Positions 43,101 to 49,361 of a stretch of DNA of 49,361 bases are shown piece after piece. The translations under genes were made by a program, and so were the position numbers. Position 1 is the stretch's first letter. Each line of letters starts with the position of its first letter. The notes under the pieces were generated by a model that was not told the origin of the DNA, did not search any database, and saw nothing but the letters and a program-made list of their open reading frames with translations. Source of the stretch: SBAX01 sp964421865 (GTDB taxonomy: Bacteria > Planctomycetota > Phycisphaerae > UBA1845). The stretch covers positions 1 to 49,361 of the forward strand of contig CAYQZH010000004.1 in NCBI GenBank assembly GCA_964421865.1. The letters run 5' to 3'.

Positions 43101-43622
43101 GAAGTTGCTGAGGATTCCCCACGGACAATCCGGAAGGTTGTCGAGATAGTCCCAGCATTGCTGCACGGGGGTTCGTCCCGCCGATTTGTCTCGGTCCAAG
43201 TCGGTTTGGGCATCCTTCAGCTCGATGATGGCGACGGGTGCGAGCGGGCTGCCCACGGTGAAATTGCCTAAGGCGCCGTCGGCCGAACCACCGCCGGGTA
43301 CGGGGAACTCGCGTTCGAGATTGTACTGTTCCGGACTCTGGGTCGCCGTCCGGTAGCCCAGCGCCTCCCCGAAGATTTCGTTGAGGAAGTCCGCGTTAAC
43401 GGAGGTCTCCTTCCGCCCCAGGTGTCCTAGGGCCTCCAAGTCGGCCCAGCGGCAAAGGATCGCGTGCCCACGCTCCTCATCGGATGCGTGGTTCGGCATC
43501 CGGTCCGCCTCTTGGCGTAAATCTCTCGGCAGAATCAGATGGTGGCGGCGGCGAACCGACAGGGGGATCAGTCGCTCTTCGCGAAAAAGGGCGGGTTGTT
43601 CGTCGGAACGACGTTTGGCCAA
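40170..43622 (-). CDS. type IIG-like restriction-modification enzyme
   Basis: 1150 residues from a TTG at 43622 (a TGA lies two codons upstream); ATG 43499 with GAGG at fair spacing is an alternative giving 1109. The N-terminal nuclease is of the PD-(D/E)xK type: Asp115 in SADGAL, then IIELKD with Glu134 and Lys136. Residues 240..420 are helical. The Eco57I-type gamma adenine methyltransferase follows: GIYYTPPKFTEFLVRQTL (423..440), motif I CDPACGSGAF (487..496), YGVDLSPQAVEITQLALWI, and motif IV NPPWERL (614..620). Residues about 850..1100 are the target-recognition part, with GNINSFAYDYVCRQKIGGVN. Cleavage, methylation and specificity in one chain would make a separate specificity gene unnecessary. 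Frame intact; no associated methylase, helicase or BREX genes nearby. Confidence 0.9.
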   Translation of the reverse strand: MAKRRSDEQPALFREERLIPLSVRRRHHLILPRDLRQEADRMPNHASDEERGHAILCRWADLEALGHLGRKETSVNADFLNEIFGEALGYRTATQSPEQYNLEREFPVPGGGSADGALGNFTVGSPLAPVAIIELKDAQTDLDRDKSAGRTPVQQCWDYLDNLPDCPWGILSNFVTIRLYHRNKTRQAYEEFTLQELRERRRFREFLCLFERGGLLPSRLAALPRAIVLLQQSEQRQRQVGDELYTRYSEHRRSLIHYLHVKQHRSLDDAIGIAQKLIDRIIFVAFCEDRGLLREKSIERAHSQLRPIETVTNPKWRNFLALFRAVDSGHEGVGLRVGYDGGLFRHDSQVDDLQLGDEWTGFFKEVSSYDFRDEVNVDVLGHLFEKSVTELERLRVSGLVEDVATTEEDGIKMPKSAERKRFGIYYTPPKFTEFLVRQTLGEAIQESLLAVAQRHGLACDDPFSPGDAAGAQYWREGLDALRAIAVCDPACGSGAFLIQAYDVLDDAYHQLIEGLDPFDHHAALELANGASDWILTDNLYGVDLSPQAVEITQLALWIRSAKRGRTLADLSQNVVCGNSLVDDPAVDPRALNWQAAFPRVFSRPEPGFDCVIGNPPWERLNLKNREFFTYSAPKVLDAVTPAESRRRIAKLEKGNPELFKRYTEAKDKAERTIAYVRECGRFPLTARGDINTYMVFAELARRIVSPTGRVGLLVPSGIATDHTTKEFFAELVDSKTLRRLYDFENKEAHFPDVHRSFKFCTLVFGGPKRTATAADFVFFARNMEAVEDPKRHITLSAEDLALLNPNTRTCPIFRSRRDAELTKRIYKRVPILIDESRTRGGNPWAIEYMIMFHQSFDAELFKDPEALKKLGYKLVGNRWKKGKQICVPLCEAKMIQAYDHRAASVVLEPSNWARQGQKAETSLVQHQNPEYVALPRWWIEEGKVREKLAAYDPAKVIAFKNVTSPTNERTMIAAFIPYGGVIHSAPLILTGQGISARLTACLLGNINSFAYDYVCRQKIGGVNLSYFIINQIPTLPPDAYADRCPWSRNQKLEKWISDRVLKLTCTAEDMRPLAEACGFKEGVHQWKPAERAELMAELDAAYFTLYGIKRDDVEYILSTFTGPGREPPPGMGWPQVRELIMEAYDGIVRG

Positions 43623-43773
43623 AGCTCAACCGTCCGCGATAATGAATCCGCTCGACCGCACGCTCGCCACCTCCTGTGGCGACGCTGTCGCTGGCGGGCG
43701 ACATTCTAACGCGCCGGCGCCCGGTGGCGAGCGCGTCTCCGCCGGCACGCGGCGAAAGACTGTGAATTGTTCC

Positions 43774-44187
43774 ATGCCTCACGATGAACGATTTCATCCG
43801 GGTGAGCGGTTGCGGTTGCGGCGGGACTTCGCCCGGGTGTTCGAGGGGAAGTGCAGGGCGGCCGACGCGCTCCTGGTGGTCTACGCGGCTGCCAACGACC
43901 TGACGTGGTCGAGGATCGGAATCAGCGTCGGCAAACGCATCGGAAACGCCGTCCGCCGACACTACGTTAAAAGGAGAATCCGTGAGGCGTTTCGCAGGAG
44001 CAAGGGCGATTTGCCGCGGGGATTGGATATCGTCTGCGTCGCCCGGCCCCCGGCTGCGGACGCGGACGTCGATGTGTCCGCGTCGCTTCGCAAGCTGATC
44101 CTCAAGGTGGCTTGCCGATGTCGCATCAGCGACCCGGATCACACACCGCGATCGGAGTCGCGAACGGATCCGACACCTTCCGGCTGA
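43774..44187 (+). CDS. rnpA: ribonuclease P protein component
   Basis: 137 residues from ATG 43774 (MPHDERFHPGERLRLRRDFA). The RNR motif region is RIGISVGKRIGNAVRRHYVKR with RIREAFRRSKGDLPRGLDIV, diagnostic for RnpA. It binds RNase P RNA and helps mature tRNA 5' ends. It is usually preceded by rpmH and followed by yidD/yidC; here neither is present. Its last 62 bases overlap the 3' end of the convergent lipoprotein gene (44126), so either the C-terminus is longer than usual or the overlap is genuine. It starts 151 bases from the divergent restriction gene. Confidence 0.92.
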   Translation: MPHDERFHPGERLRLRRDFARVFEGKCRAADALLVVYAAANDLTWSRIGISVGKRIGNAVRRHYVKRRIREAFRRSKGDLPRGLDIVCVARPPAADADVDVSASLRKLILKVACRCRISDPDHTPRSESRTDPTPSG

Positions 44188-46606
44188 CGCCGTCGGGATC
44201 GAACACCGTCACCAGCCGATACTCCCCCGCCTCCAGGGCAAGGAGCGGGAGCACATCCGCGAGCGTCAAAGAGCCCAGTTCGCCGGCGGTATTCACGGAA
44301 GAAGACGATGCTCCAACGTCGACGCGCACCGTCCGCACGAGGTGCGGGCTTCCCGGCGCCTCCAAGACCAGGCGGTGCGTTGCGTCGTTCTCGCCGTTTT
44401 CCGGAACGCTCCCGTCCTTCGCCAGCCAGAACTGCACCACGGGGTTCGATCCCTCCTCCAGGAGCCCACCGCCGTACCAAGTAATCTCCAGGGAAACCGT
44501 CGGCAATCCCCCAGCGGCCGCCGGAACGCACGAGCCGCCGATCAACGCGACGCCGACAACCTCGACGTCCTGCACGATCCAGACCGGGCGCGACCCGACA
44601 ACGACTTGCACGACGCCGCCGACGACCGTCTCGAGTTCGACATCGAAGCTTCGCGGCCAAGCATCGTTGGGAACGGCGTCGCTTCGCAGCGGCACGCGCA
44701 GGGTTTTCACGTCGATCTGCTGCAGTTCGGCGGGGGCCACGTTGACCCGGACGGCCCCCCCGTACCTGCGATTGCTGAGATACACCCGACGGGAGCTTCC
44801 GGGAAGGCTTACCGTCCCCTCGAGCAGCGTTGTCACAACCTCCCCCGGCTGAATCACCACGGCACCCGAGGGATCTAGCGGCGTAACCGTCCACGGCGAC
44901 GGCGGGGGCGGCGGAGGGGGTACGACACCGATAATGATGGTACGGCCTCCACCGCCTCCATTGTTGTCGTTGCCGTTCTCGTTTCCGTTATCGTTCTGGT
45001 TGCCGTTATCGTTGTTGTTGTCGTTGTTGTTGTCGCCGCCGTTGTCGTTTCCGTTCCCGTTATCATTCCCGTTGCCGCTCGACGAGGCCTGACGGACGTG
45101 AACCAGCCCCGCCGCGGAGGTGAGCATCTGCGTCAACCCGTCGGTGATCGCCCCTACCAGTCGATACGTCCCCTCCCCCACGCCGGACGGAATCCCCAGC
45201 GTGATCTGGTCGCCGGGACCGTCCGCATCCTCCCCCAGCGACGCGACCAACAGAACCTCGTTCCCATTCAGCGGGACGTTCCCCACGTCCGGATCAAGCA
45301 ACAACGAGACGCGGGCGTCATCGTTCGCGTCCGAGTCCGTCCAACGCACGAACAGCGACCGCCCCACCTCGACGTCCACGTCGTTCGCCGGCTCGAAAAG
45401 CACCAGTTGCGGCGGGTCGTTGTCCACGGCCGGTAGGACGCGAACCGCGCGTTCCACGCGATGCGTACCGATCAACCGCCCGTCGTCGATCGTTCCCAAC
45501 AGGTCATAGTACCCCGGAAAAACGTCGCGGATCACCAGCGTCGCGGCATCGACCGTCGCCCCGTCCGGGTTCTCCGCGATGGGCGGACCGATCGCGAAGC
45601 TCTCTACCGCGGCGTCCGTCCGACCGGTCGAAACCAACGTGAAGGTGATCGTCGCGTTGTCGTCCGGATCGAAGTCGTCCCACCGCACCGTCAAGGAATC
45701 GCCGTTCCGCAGTTCCACCGTCCCGTCCGGCGATCGTATCTCCAGCGACGGGGCCGCGTTCGTCGGATCACGAACTACGTGCACCACGCCCGGTGCCGCC
45801 GACGTTATGGAGAAGGAACCATCCTCGACGCGTCCCACGACCCGATACACGCCCGGTTCGACATCCTGGACCACGACCTCTAGTTCATCGCTGATCCCAT
45901 CGAGCGCCGCGCCGACGCGGGGCCCGACGGCGTGCAGATCATGGCTGCCGGACGATGCGACAGGCTGCAGAAAGAGGCTCACCACCGCGCCCACGGAACC
46001 GACCGAATCATCCCAGGAGACCGCGAACGTCAAGCCCAATGAGACCGTTAGATCATGCGACGGCTCCACCATCGTCAATCGCGGCGGAGCGGGGTGACCG
46101 GTTGGCGGTTCCGTAGGCGGTTGCGACGGCGGCGCGACCGCCCCCGGGTCCAACACGGTATACTCGGCGGGAACGGTGGCACTAAAATCGACGCCGTAAA
46201 CGAACGTGGCGTCGGTCAGCGCCCGTCCGCGGTCATCGAGCCCGGATAGCTCCACCGTGTCGGCGGCCTCCGGACTCGCCACCGTTGTAATCGTCTTGGG
46301 TAGGACGCGGACGAACGCCAGGTGCACGACCGTGTCATCACGGATGAACCGCATCGTCACATCCGCGCGGGCCGAGCTTTCATTACGTACCCGGGCGCGG
46401 ACGGCTTCGATCGGCGTAGTCGTTCCCCCAGGTGGCGTAGTCGTCCCGCCGTTCGCCGTCACATCGCCCACCGAGACGTCGTTGGACGATCCTGCTCTTC
46501 CCGAAAGAAGGTTGTTGAGCGTCGTGCTTCCCGACCGGTCGCACGTAGCGAGCGACAAACACGCGATCAAGCCCAACGCACCGATGGAGAGGTGGATGCG
46601 CTTCAC
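44126..46606 (-). CDS. multi-domain lipoprotein with Ig-like repeats and NGND linker
   Basis: 826 residues from GTG 46606 (GAGGGAG eight bases upstream); a longer reading adds 27 unlikely residues. The start VKRIHLSIGALGLIACLSLA leads into a lipobox LATC, so the protein is anchored to a membrane. Three or four related beta-sandwich domains (about 150..530) each carry a pattern like LTVRWDDFDPDDNATITF, FVRWTDSDANDDARVSLLLD and FAVSWDDSVGSVGAVVSLFL, and YRLVGAITDG or YDLLGTIDDG strands: a cadherin/Ig-like repeat with Asp-rich, probably calcium-binding loops. A low-complexity linker of Asn, Gly and Asp (about 540..590) and a Pro run follow, then a further beta domain. Role: surface structural or adhesive protein; ligand unknown. 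Confidence 0.75.
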   Translation of the reverse strand: MKRIHLSIGALGLIACLSLATCDRSGSTTLNNLLSGRAGSSNDVSVGDVTANGGTTTPPGGTTTPIEAVRARVRNESSARADVTMRFIRDDTVVHLAFVRVLPKTITTVASPEAADTVELSGLDDRGRALTDATFVYGVDFSATVPAEYTVLDPGAVAPPSQPPTEPPTGHPAPPRLTMVEPSHDLTVSLGLTFAVSWDDSVGSVGAVVSLFLQPVASSGSHDLHAVGPRVGAALDGISDELEVVVQDVEPGVYRVVGRVEDGSFSITSAAPGVVHVVRDPTNAAPSLEIRSPDGTVELRNGDSLTVRWDDFDPDDNATITFTLVSTGRTDAAVESFAIGPPIAENPDGATVDAATLVIRDVFPGYYDLLGTIDDGRLIGTHRVERAVRVLPAVDNDPPQLVLFEPANDVDVEVGRSLFVRWTDSDANDDARVSLLLDPDVGNVPLNGNEVLLVASLGEDADGPGDQITLGIPSGVGEGTYRLVGAITDGLTQMLTSAAGLVHVRQASSSGNGNDNGNGNDNGGDNNNDNNNDNGNQNDNGNENGNDNNGGGGGRTIIIGVVPPPPPPPSPWTVTPLDPSGAVVIQPGEVVTTLLEGTVSLPGSSRRVYLSNRRYGGAVRVNVAPAELQQIDVKTLRVPLRSDAVPNDAWPRSFDVELETVVGGVVQVVVGSRPVWIVQDVEVVGVALIGGSCVPAAAGGLPTVSLEITWYGGGLLEEGSNPVVQFWLAKDGSVPENGENDATHRLVLEAPGSPHLVRTVRVDVGASSSSVNTAGELGSLTLADVLPLLALEAGEYRLVTVFDPDGVSRKVSDPFATPIAVCDPGR

Positions 46607-46810
46607 GGCCTGAACTCCCTCGCCCCCAAAGTAGTCTCTTCGTCCCACTCCCGCGGCAGCCGCGACCACCGACGCGACGCGCGCCAAGCCGCGCGGAGTT
46701 CACCCCGGAACACTCGGATCAACTGTCGATTCTTACGCCCTGTGCTATCCTCCCTGACCTGCCCGCCATCGCCGCGTTCGACCCGAACCTCGGCAACCGG
46801 ACTACCCCTT

Positions 46811-46816
46811 ATTATA
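46811..46816 (-). promoter_or_regulatory. possible -10 element for the lipoprotein gene
   Basis: A perfect TATAAT on the minus strand, 205 bases upstream of the GTG at 46606. No good -35 sequence is present at 16..18 bases, so this is weak. The divergent spacer 46607..47087 otherwise holds the tandem repeat at 46871 and no supported gene. Confidence 0.25.
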
Positions 46817-46870
46817 GGAGCATACACGCTTTTGGACCGAGAATCAAATGCCTCTCGCCTCTTTTCAGCC

Positions 46871-46910
46871 GTGTGAACACCCATACCGCCGTGTGAACAC
46901 GCATACCGCC
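46871..46910. repeat. tandem 20-bp repeat, operator-like
   Basis: GTGTGAACACCCATACCGCC is followed directly by GTGTGAACACGCATACCGCC: two copies of a 20-base unit with one difference. Each begins with the inverted pair GTGT-GA-ACAC. Twenty bases is close to two helical turns, so a regulator could bind both on one face. It lies in the divergent spacer between the lipoprotein gene and the E1 alpha gene. Confidence 0.6.
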
Positions 46911-47087
46911 ATCACAGTACCCCGTGGCGTCAAACGGGGAAGACCCGCCTACTCCCGCCCTCGACTTCCAAGACCCTTCGCCAAGCCGAGTACACAAACC
47001 GATTGCCCTCGTTACAATGGTCCCGCCGTTACGGTTCGGAGATGCGATCACTCCGACTACGCAACGGCAGAAGGAGTGTGCCCCAGA

Positions 47088-48185
47088 GTGCCGCGAACGC
47101 CGATCAAGATTAAACCCAAAGTCGAGTATCTTTCCATTCTCGACGGCTCCGGGAAGGTGGACGACAAGCTCGATCCCCAACTCGACCCAGACCGCTCGAT
47201 CTACCTCTACCGCCTCATGCTCGTGGCCCGACGCCTCGACGAGCGGTGCATCAACATGCAGCGCCAGGGGCGGATCGGAACCTACGGTCCCTGCCGGGGC
47301 CAGGAGGCGGCCCATTGCGCCTCCACGATCGTCATGGACAAGGAGGATTGGGTCGTCCACGCCTTCCGCGAGCCGGGATCGTTTTACCATCGCGGCTGGC
47401 CGCTCGAACGGATCCTCCAATTCTGGGGCGGCTACGAAGAGGGCTGCTGCCCGCCCGACGGATCGCACGACCTGCCCATCGCCGTCCCCATCGCCACCCA
47501 ATGTCCGCACGCCATGGGCATCGCCTGGGCGATGAAGATTCGCGGCGACAATCACGCCGTGTTGTGCTATTGCGGCGAGGGCGGCACGAGCGAGGGCGAC
47601 TTCCACGAGGCCATGAACTTCGCCGGCGTCTACAGCCTGCCGGTAATTTTTTTCATTCAAAACAACCAGTGGGCCATCTCCGTGCCGCGGGATCGGCAGA
47701 CGGCCTCCCAGACCGTCGCCCAGAAGGCGCTGGCCTACGGATTCGACGGAATGCAGCTCGACGGCAACGATCCGCTGGCCGTCTACGTCGGCACGAAAGA
47801 AGCCGTCGACAAGGCCAAGAAAGGCGGCGGTCCGACGCTGATTGAGGCCGTCACCTACCGGCTCAGCGTCCACACCACGGCCGATGACCCGACGAAGTAT
47901 CGTTCCGACGAAGAAGTGAAAAAGTGGGAAAAGCTCGACCCCATCCCCCGCTACCAGAAATATCTCGTCGAGCGCAGGATTCTCAACAAGAAGCTGATCG
48001 ACGGAATCGAGGCCGACGTGCAAAAGGAGGTGGCCGCCGCGGTCCAGCGTTATGAGGCCATGCGCAACGTCGATCCCCTCGACTGCTTCGACTACATGTA
48101 CAAAACCCTGCCGCCGGAACTCGTCAAACAACGCGCCGAGTTCGCGGAATGCCTGCAACGCGAAGGAGTGGGGAAAGGGCACTGA
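47088..48185 (+). CDS. pdhA: 2-oxoacid (pyruvate/branched-chain) dehydrogenase E1 alpha subunit
   Basis: 365 residues from GTG 47088, with AAGGAG 11 bases upstream; a longer frame from 46848 has an unnatural N-terminus and crosses the tandem repeat. LMLVARRLDERCINMQRQGR, GTYGPCRGQEAAHCAS and FREPGSFYHRG are E1 alpha motifs, and the thiamine-diphosphate site runs from CGEGGTSEGDFHEAMNFA (GEG 163..165) to IQNNQWAIS. The subunit joins E1 beta to decarboxylate pyruvate or a branched 2-oxoacid in the cytoplasm. E1 beta would be expected next, but the following 260 bases are non-coding and the next gene is a pseudogene on the other strand. A weak -10 (TACAAT 47013..47018) is seen. Choice between pyruvate and branched-chain substrate is open. 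Confidence 0.9.
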   Translation: MPRTPIKIKPKVEYLSILDGSGKVDDKLDPQLDPDRSIYLYRLMLVARRLDERCINMQRQGRIGTYGPCRGQEAAHCASTIVMDKEDWVVHAFREPGSFYHRGWPLERILQFWGGYEEGCCPPDGSHDLPIAVPIATQCPHAMGIAWAMKIRGDNHAVLCYCGEGGTSEGDFHEAMNFAGVYSLPVIFFIQNNQWAISVPRDRQTASQTVAQKALAYGFDGMQLDGNDPLAVYVGTKEAVDKAKKGGGPTLIEAVTYRLSVHTTADDPTKYRSDEEVKKWEKLDPIPRYQKYLVERRILNKKLIDGIEADVQKEVAAAVQRYEAMRNVDPLDCFDYMYKTLPPELVKQRAEFAECLQREGVGKGH

Positions 48186-48445
48186 CGCGACGTGACTGTA
48201 AGGTGGGCAACGCCCTACCGGACTGGTATCGTATGTGCCGCAGGCGGATCGCGCGAGCGCCGGACTTCGACGACTTGCCCGATACGGGAAGGGAATGAGA
48301 CGAATGTCGGGTCGATGACCCGACTACGATGTCTTTCCTCGTTGGTCGATCGTTCCGCCGCTCCTGCTTCCACAACGTAGGGCGGGTTCCACGCGCCATG
48401 CGGGGACAGGTCACCAGTTGCGGCGAACGAAGCCCGCCTACCTGG

Positions 48446-49361
48446 TTACATCGTCACGAACGCTCGCCTCCTAACGACCCATGCACCCGCAGCTAAGAAC
48501 AGGCCAGCCATCAGCGTCACGCCGGATCCCGAGAGCGTGGGGATGACCAGCGTAAACCTAGCCAGCAGCGTCCGGTTGCTGCCGGCGGTGAAGCTGTAGG
48601 TGGCCGACGTGCTCACCGGCACGCCGTTTTCTGTCCAGTTCACAAACCCATAGCCAAGGTTGGCCGTGGCGACGAGGGACACCGGCGAACCGGAGGCGTA
48701 GTCGCCCGCCCCGGCGACGCTGCCCCCGCGACGGGCGACGCGCTCGTTGTGATCGTGTAGGTGGCCAACGCATTGAGCAGTGTGAACGCGGTATCACCTT
48801 GCGGGATGAACTGGAACATCGCAAGCCCAGTACTGAATCGAAAGTACGTTCCATCATCGAGCGTTCCTACCGCAATACCCCAATCGGGATACGTGCCTTG
48901 AGACGCTTCAATGCGTATCCAGTATTTTGTACCCCGCGCCGCAAGAAACGGCGTCGGCAGAACGAACGCGTCGTCGTACATCGCCGTGCCGCCGACCAGG
49001 CCGACCTAGGTCTCGCCCGCATTGCTACCTACGTAGTACTTCCCGAGATAGATGGGACTGGTATCTTCCAATTGCGGGTTACCGAGGTGTGGTTGCGACC
49101 CGCCTACGATCGAGTCGAAAAACGTAACGGAAAAGTTCGCGACGGCACCGCCAAAGGCGCCCAACGTGTATCCGCCACGCCAACGCACTTCCGTAATCGT
49201 CGCATTGTATCCGAGGACGAAGCTGTCGTAGGCATACATGTCCGCATCACTGCCGTCTGGATCGACCCATGAAGAGACAATGAGCCCGCCGGACGGGCTC
49301 GGCGCCCGGGTGAACACTACGGCCGCCTCGGACGCGGAGCCCAGCACCGAGACTACTGCGG
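48446..49361 (-). pseudogene. broken IPTL-CTERM surface protein gene, 5' end outside window
   Basis: The minus frame is open from the window edge but has a TAG at 49008..49006 (a one-base change from TAC would read GETYVGLVGGTAMYDD). The same frame then continues to about 48727, where one base is missing in a run of five G (48723..48727). In the shifted frame the protein continues GSVAGAGDYASGSPVSLVAT and GFVNWTENGVPVSTSATYSF, an InlB-type repeat. It ends VIPTLSGSG, a hydrophobic helix and VRRR: an IPTL-CTERM signal whose usual E-W after IPTLS has become G-S. The upstream part looks like a beta-sandwich. Both lesions could be real decay or assembly errors (homopolymer, substitution); the worn sorting motif favours decay. 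Confidence 0.75.

Noticed and set aside
44441..44456. GGGGTTCGATCCCTCC resembling a tRNA T-arm
   Set aside because: No acceptor, D or anticodon arm around it; it encodes part of the lipoprotein on the minus strand.
46812..48182. Minus-strand frame of 456 codons opposite the E1 alpha gene
   Set aside because: It mirrors the E1 alpha codons and shows no motif of its own; the plus strand has all thiamine-diphosphate site residues.
1..49361. CRISPR arrays, rRNA operons, tRNA genes, prophage genes
   Set aside because: No regularly spaced direct repeats, no rRNA or tRNA signatures, and no phage structural genes were seen.

Overview
The window looks like a chromosomal stretch of a high-GC Gram-negative bacterium, most likely a planctomycete. 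This is an inference from several features together: Cys-rich secreted proteins ending in an IPTL-CTERM sorting signal, Asn/Gly/Asp-rich linkers, LpxA, a secretin, a P- and L-ring flagellum, many dispersed GC-rich hairpins, and a REP-associated transposase. A run of 100 N at 6987..7086 is flanked by the same 55 bases on both sides, so the sequence is a scaffold and the gap is probably a false duplication.

Layout. 1..525 is the tail of a TPR gene. 646..1491 holds a predicted promoter, a long structured leader and an Lnt-like membrane protein without its catalytic half. 1624..4569 encodes a 981-residue Cys-rich IPTL-CTERM protein, ended by a strong terminator and followed by a symmetric cluster of palindromes (4724..4929). 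5023..8737 holds poorly known genes, including a TIM-barrel glycosidase-like protein. 8867..12472 carries scpB, a RAYT transposase between two inverted REP modules, lpxA fused to an InlB-type repeat, and a Gfo/Idh/MocA oxidoreductase. 13244..20154 (minus) is a five-gene run: GT39 glycosyltransferase, polytopic membrane protein, small membrane protein, secretin and TPR lipoprotein. 20283..24108 (plus) holds an MBL-fold hydrolase, then a lower-GC two-gene island of an unknown protein and an SNF2 helicase fused to an Mrr nuclease. surE and a double-FHA protein follow.

26871..38929 (minus) is a flagellar cluster in transcription order flgF, flgG, flgA, flgH, flgI, flgJ (rod-binding only), flgN, flgK, flgL, fliW, csrA, flagellin. 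Four junctions are ATGA overlaps or gaps of about 5 bases, pointing to tight translational coupling. The flagellin leader carries two GGA sites, one in a hairpin loop and one over the ribosome binding site, next to csrA and fliW. This fits CsrA-FliW control of flagellin translation.

39460..49361 holds endonuclease V, a large type IIG-like restriction-modification protein, rnpA, a multi-domain lipoprotein with an NGND-rich linker, the E1 alpha subunit of a 2-oxoacid dehydrogenase with a tandem operator-like repeat upstream, and a broken IPTL-CTERM gene at the edge.

The best candidates for something new are the SNF2-Mrr pair (possible defence module), the promoter-linked structured leader at 691..778, the LpxA-InlB repeat fusion, and a set of hairpins whose stems differ while the apex stays nearly constant.
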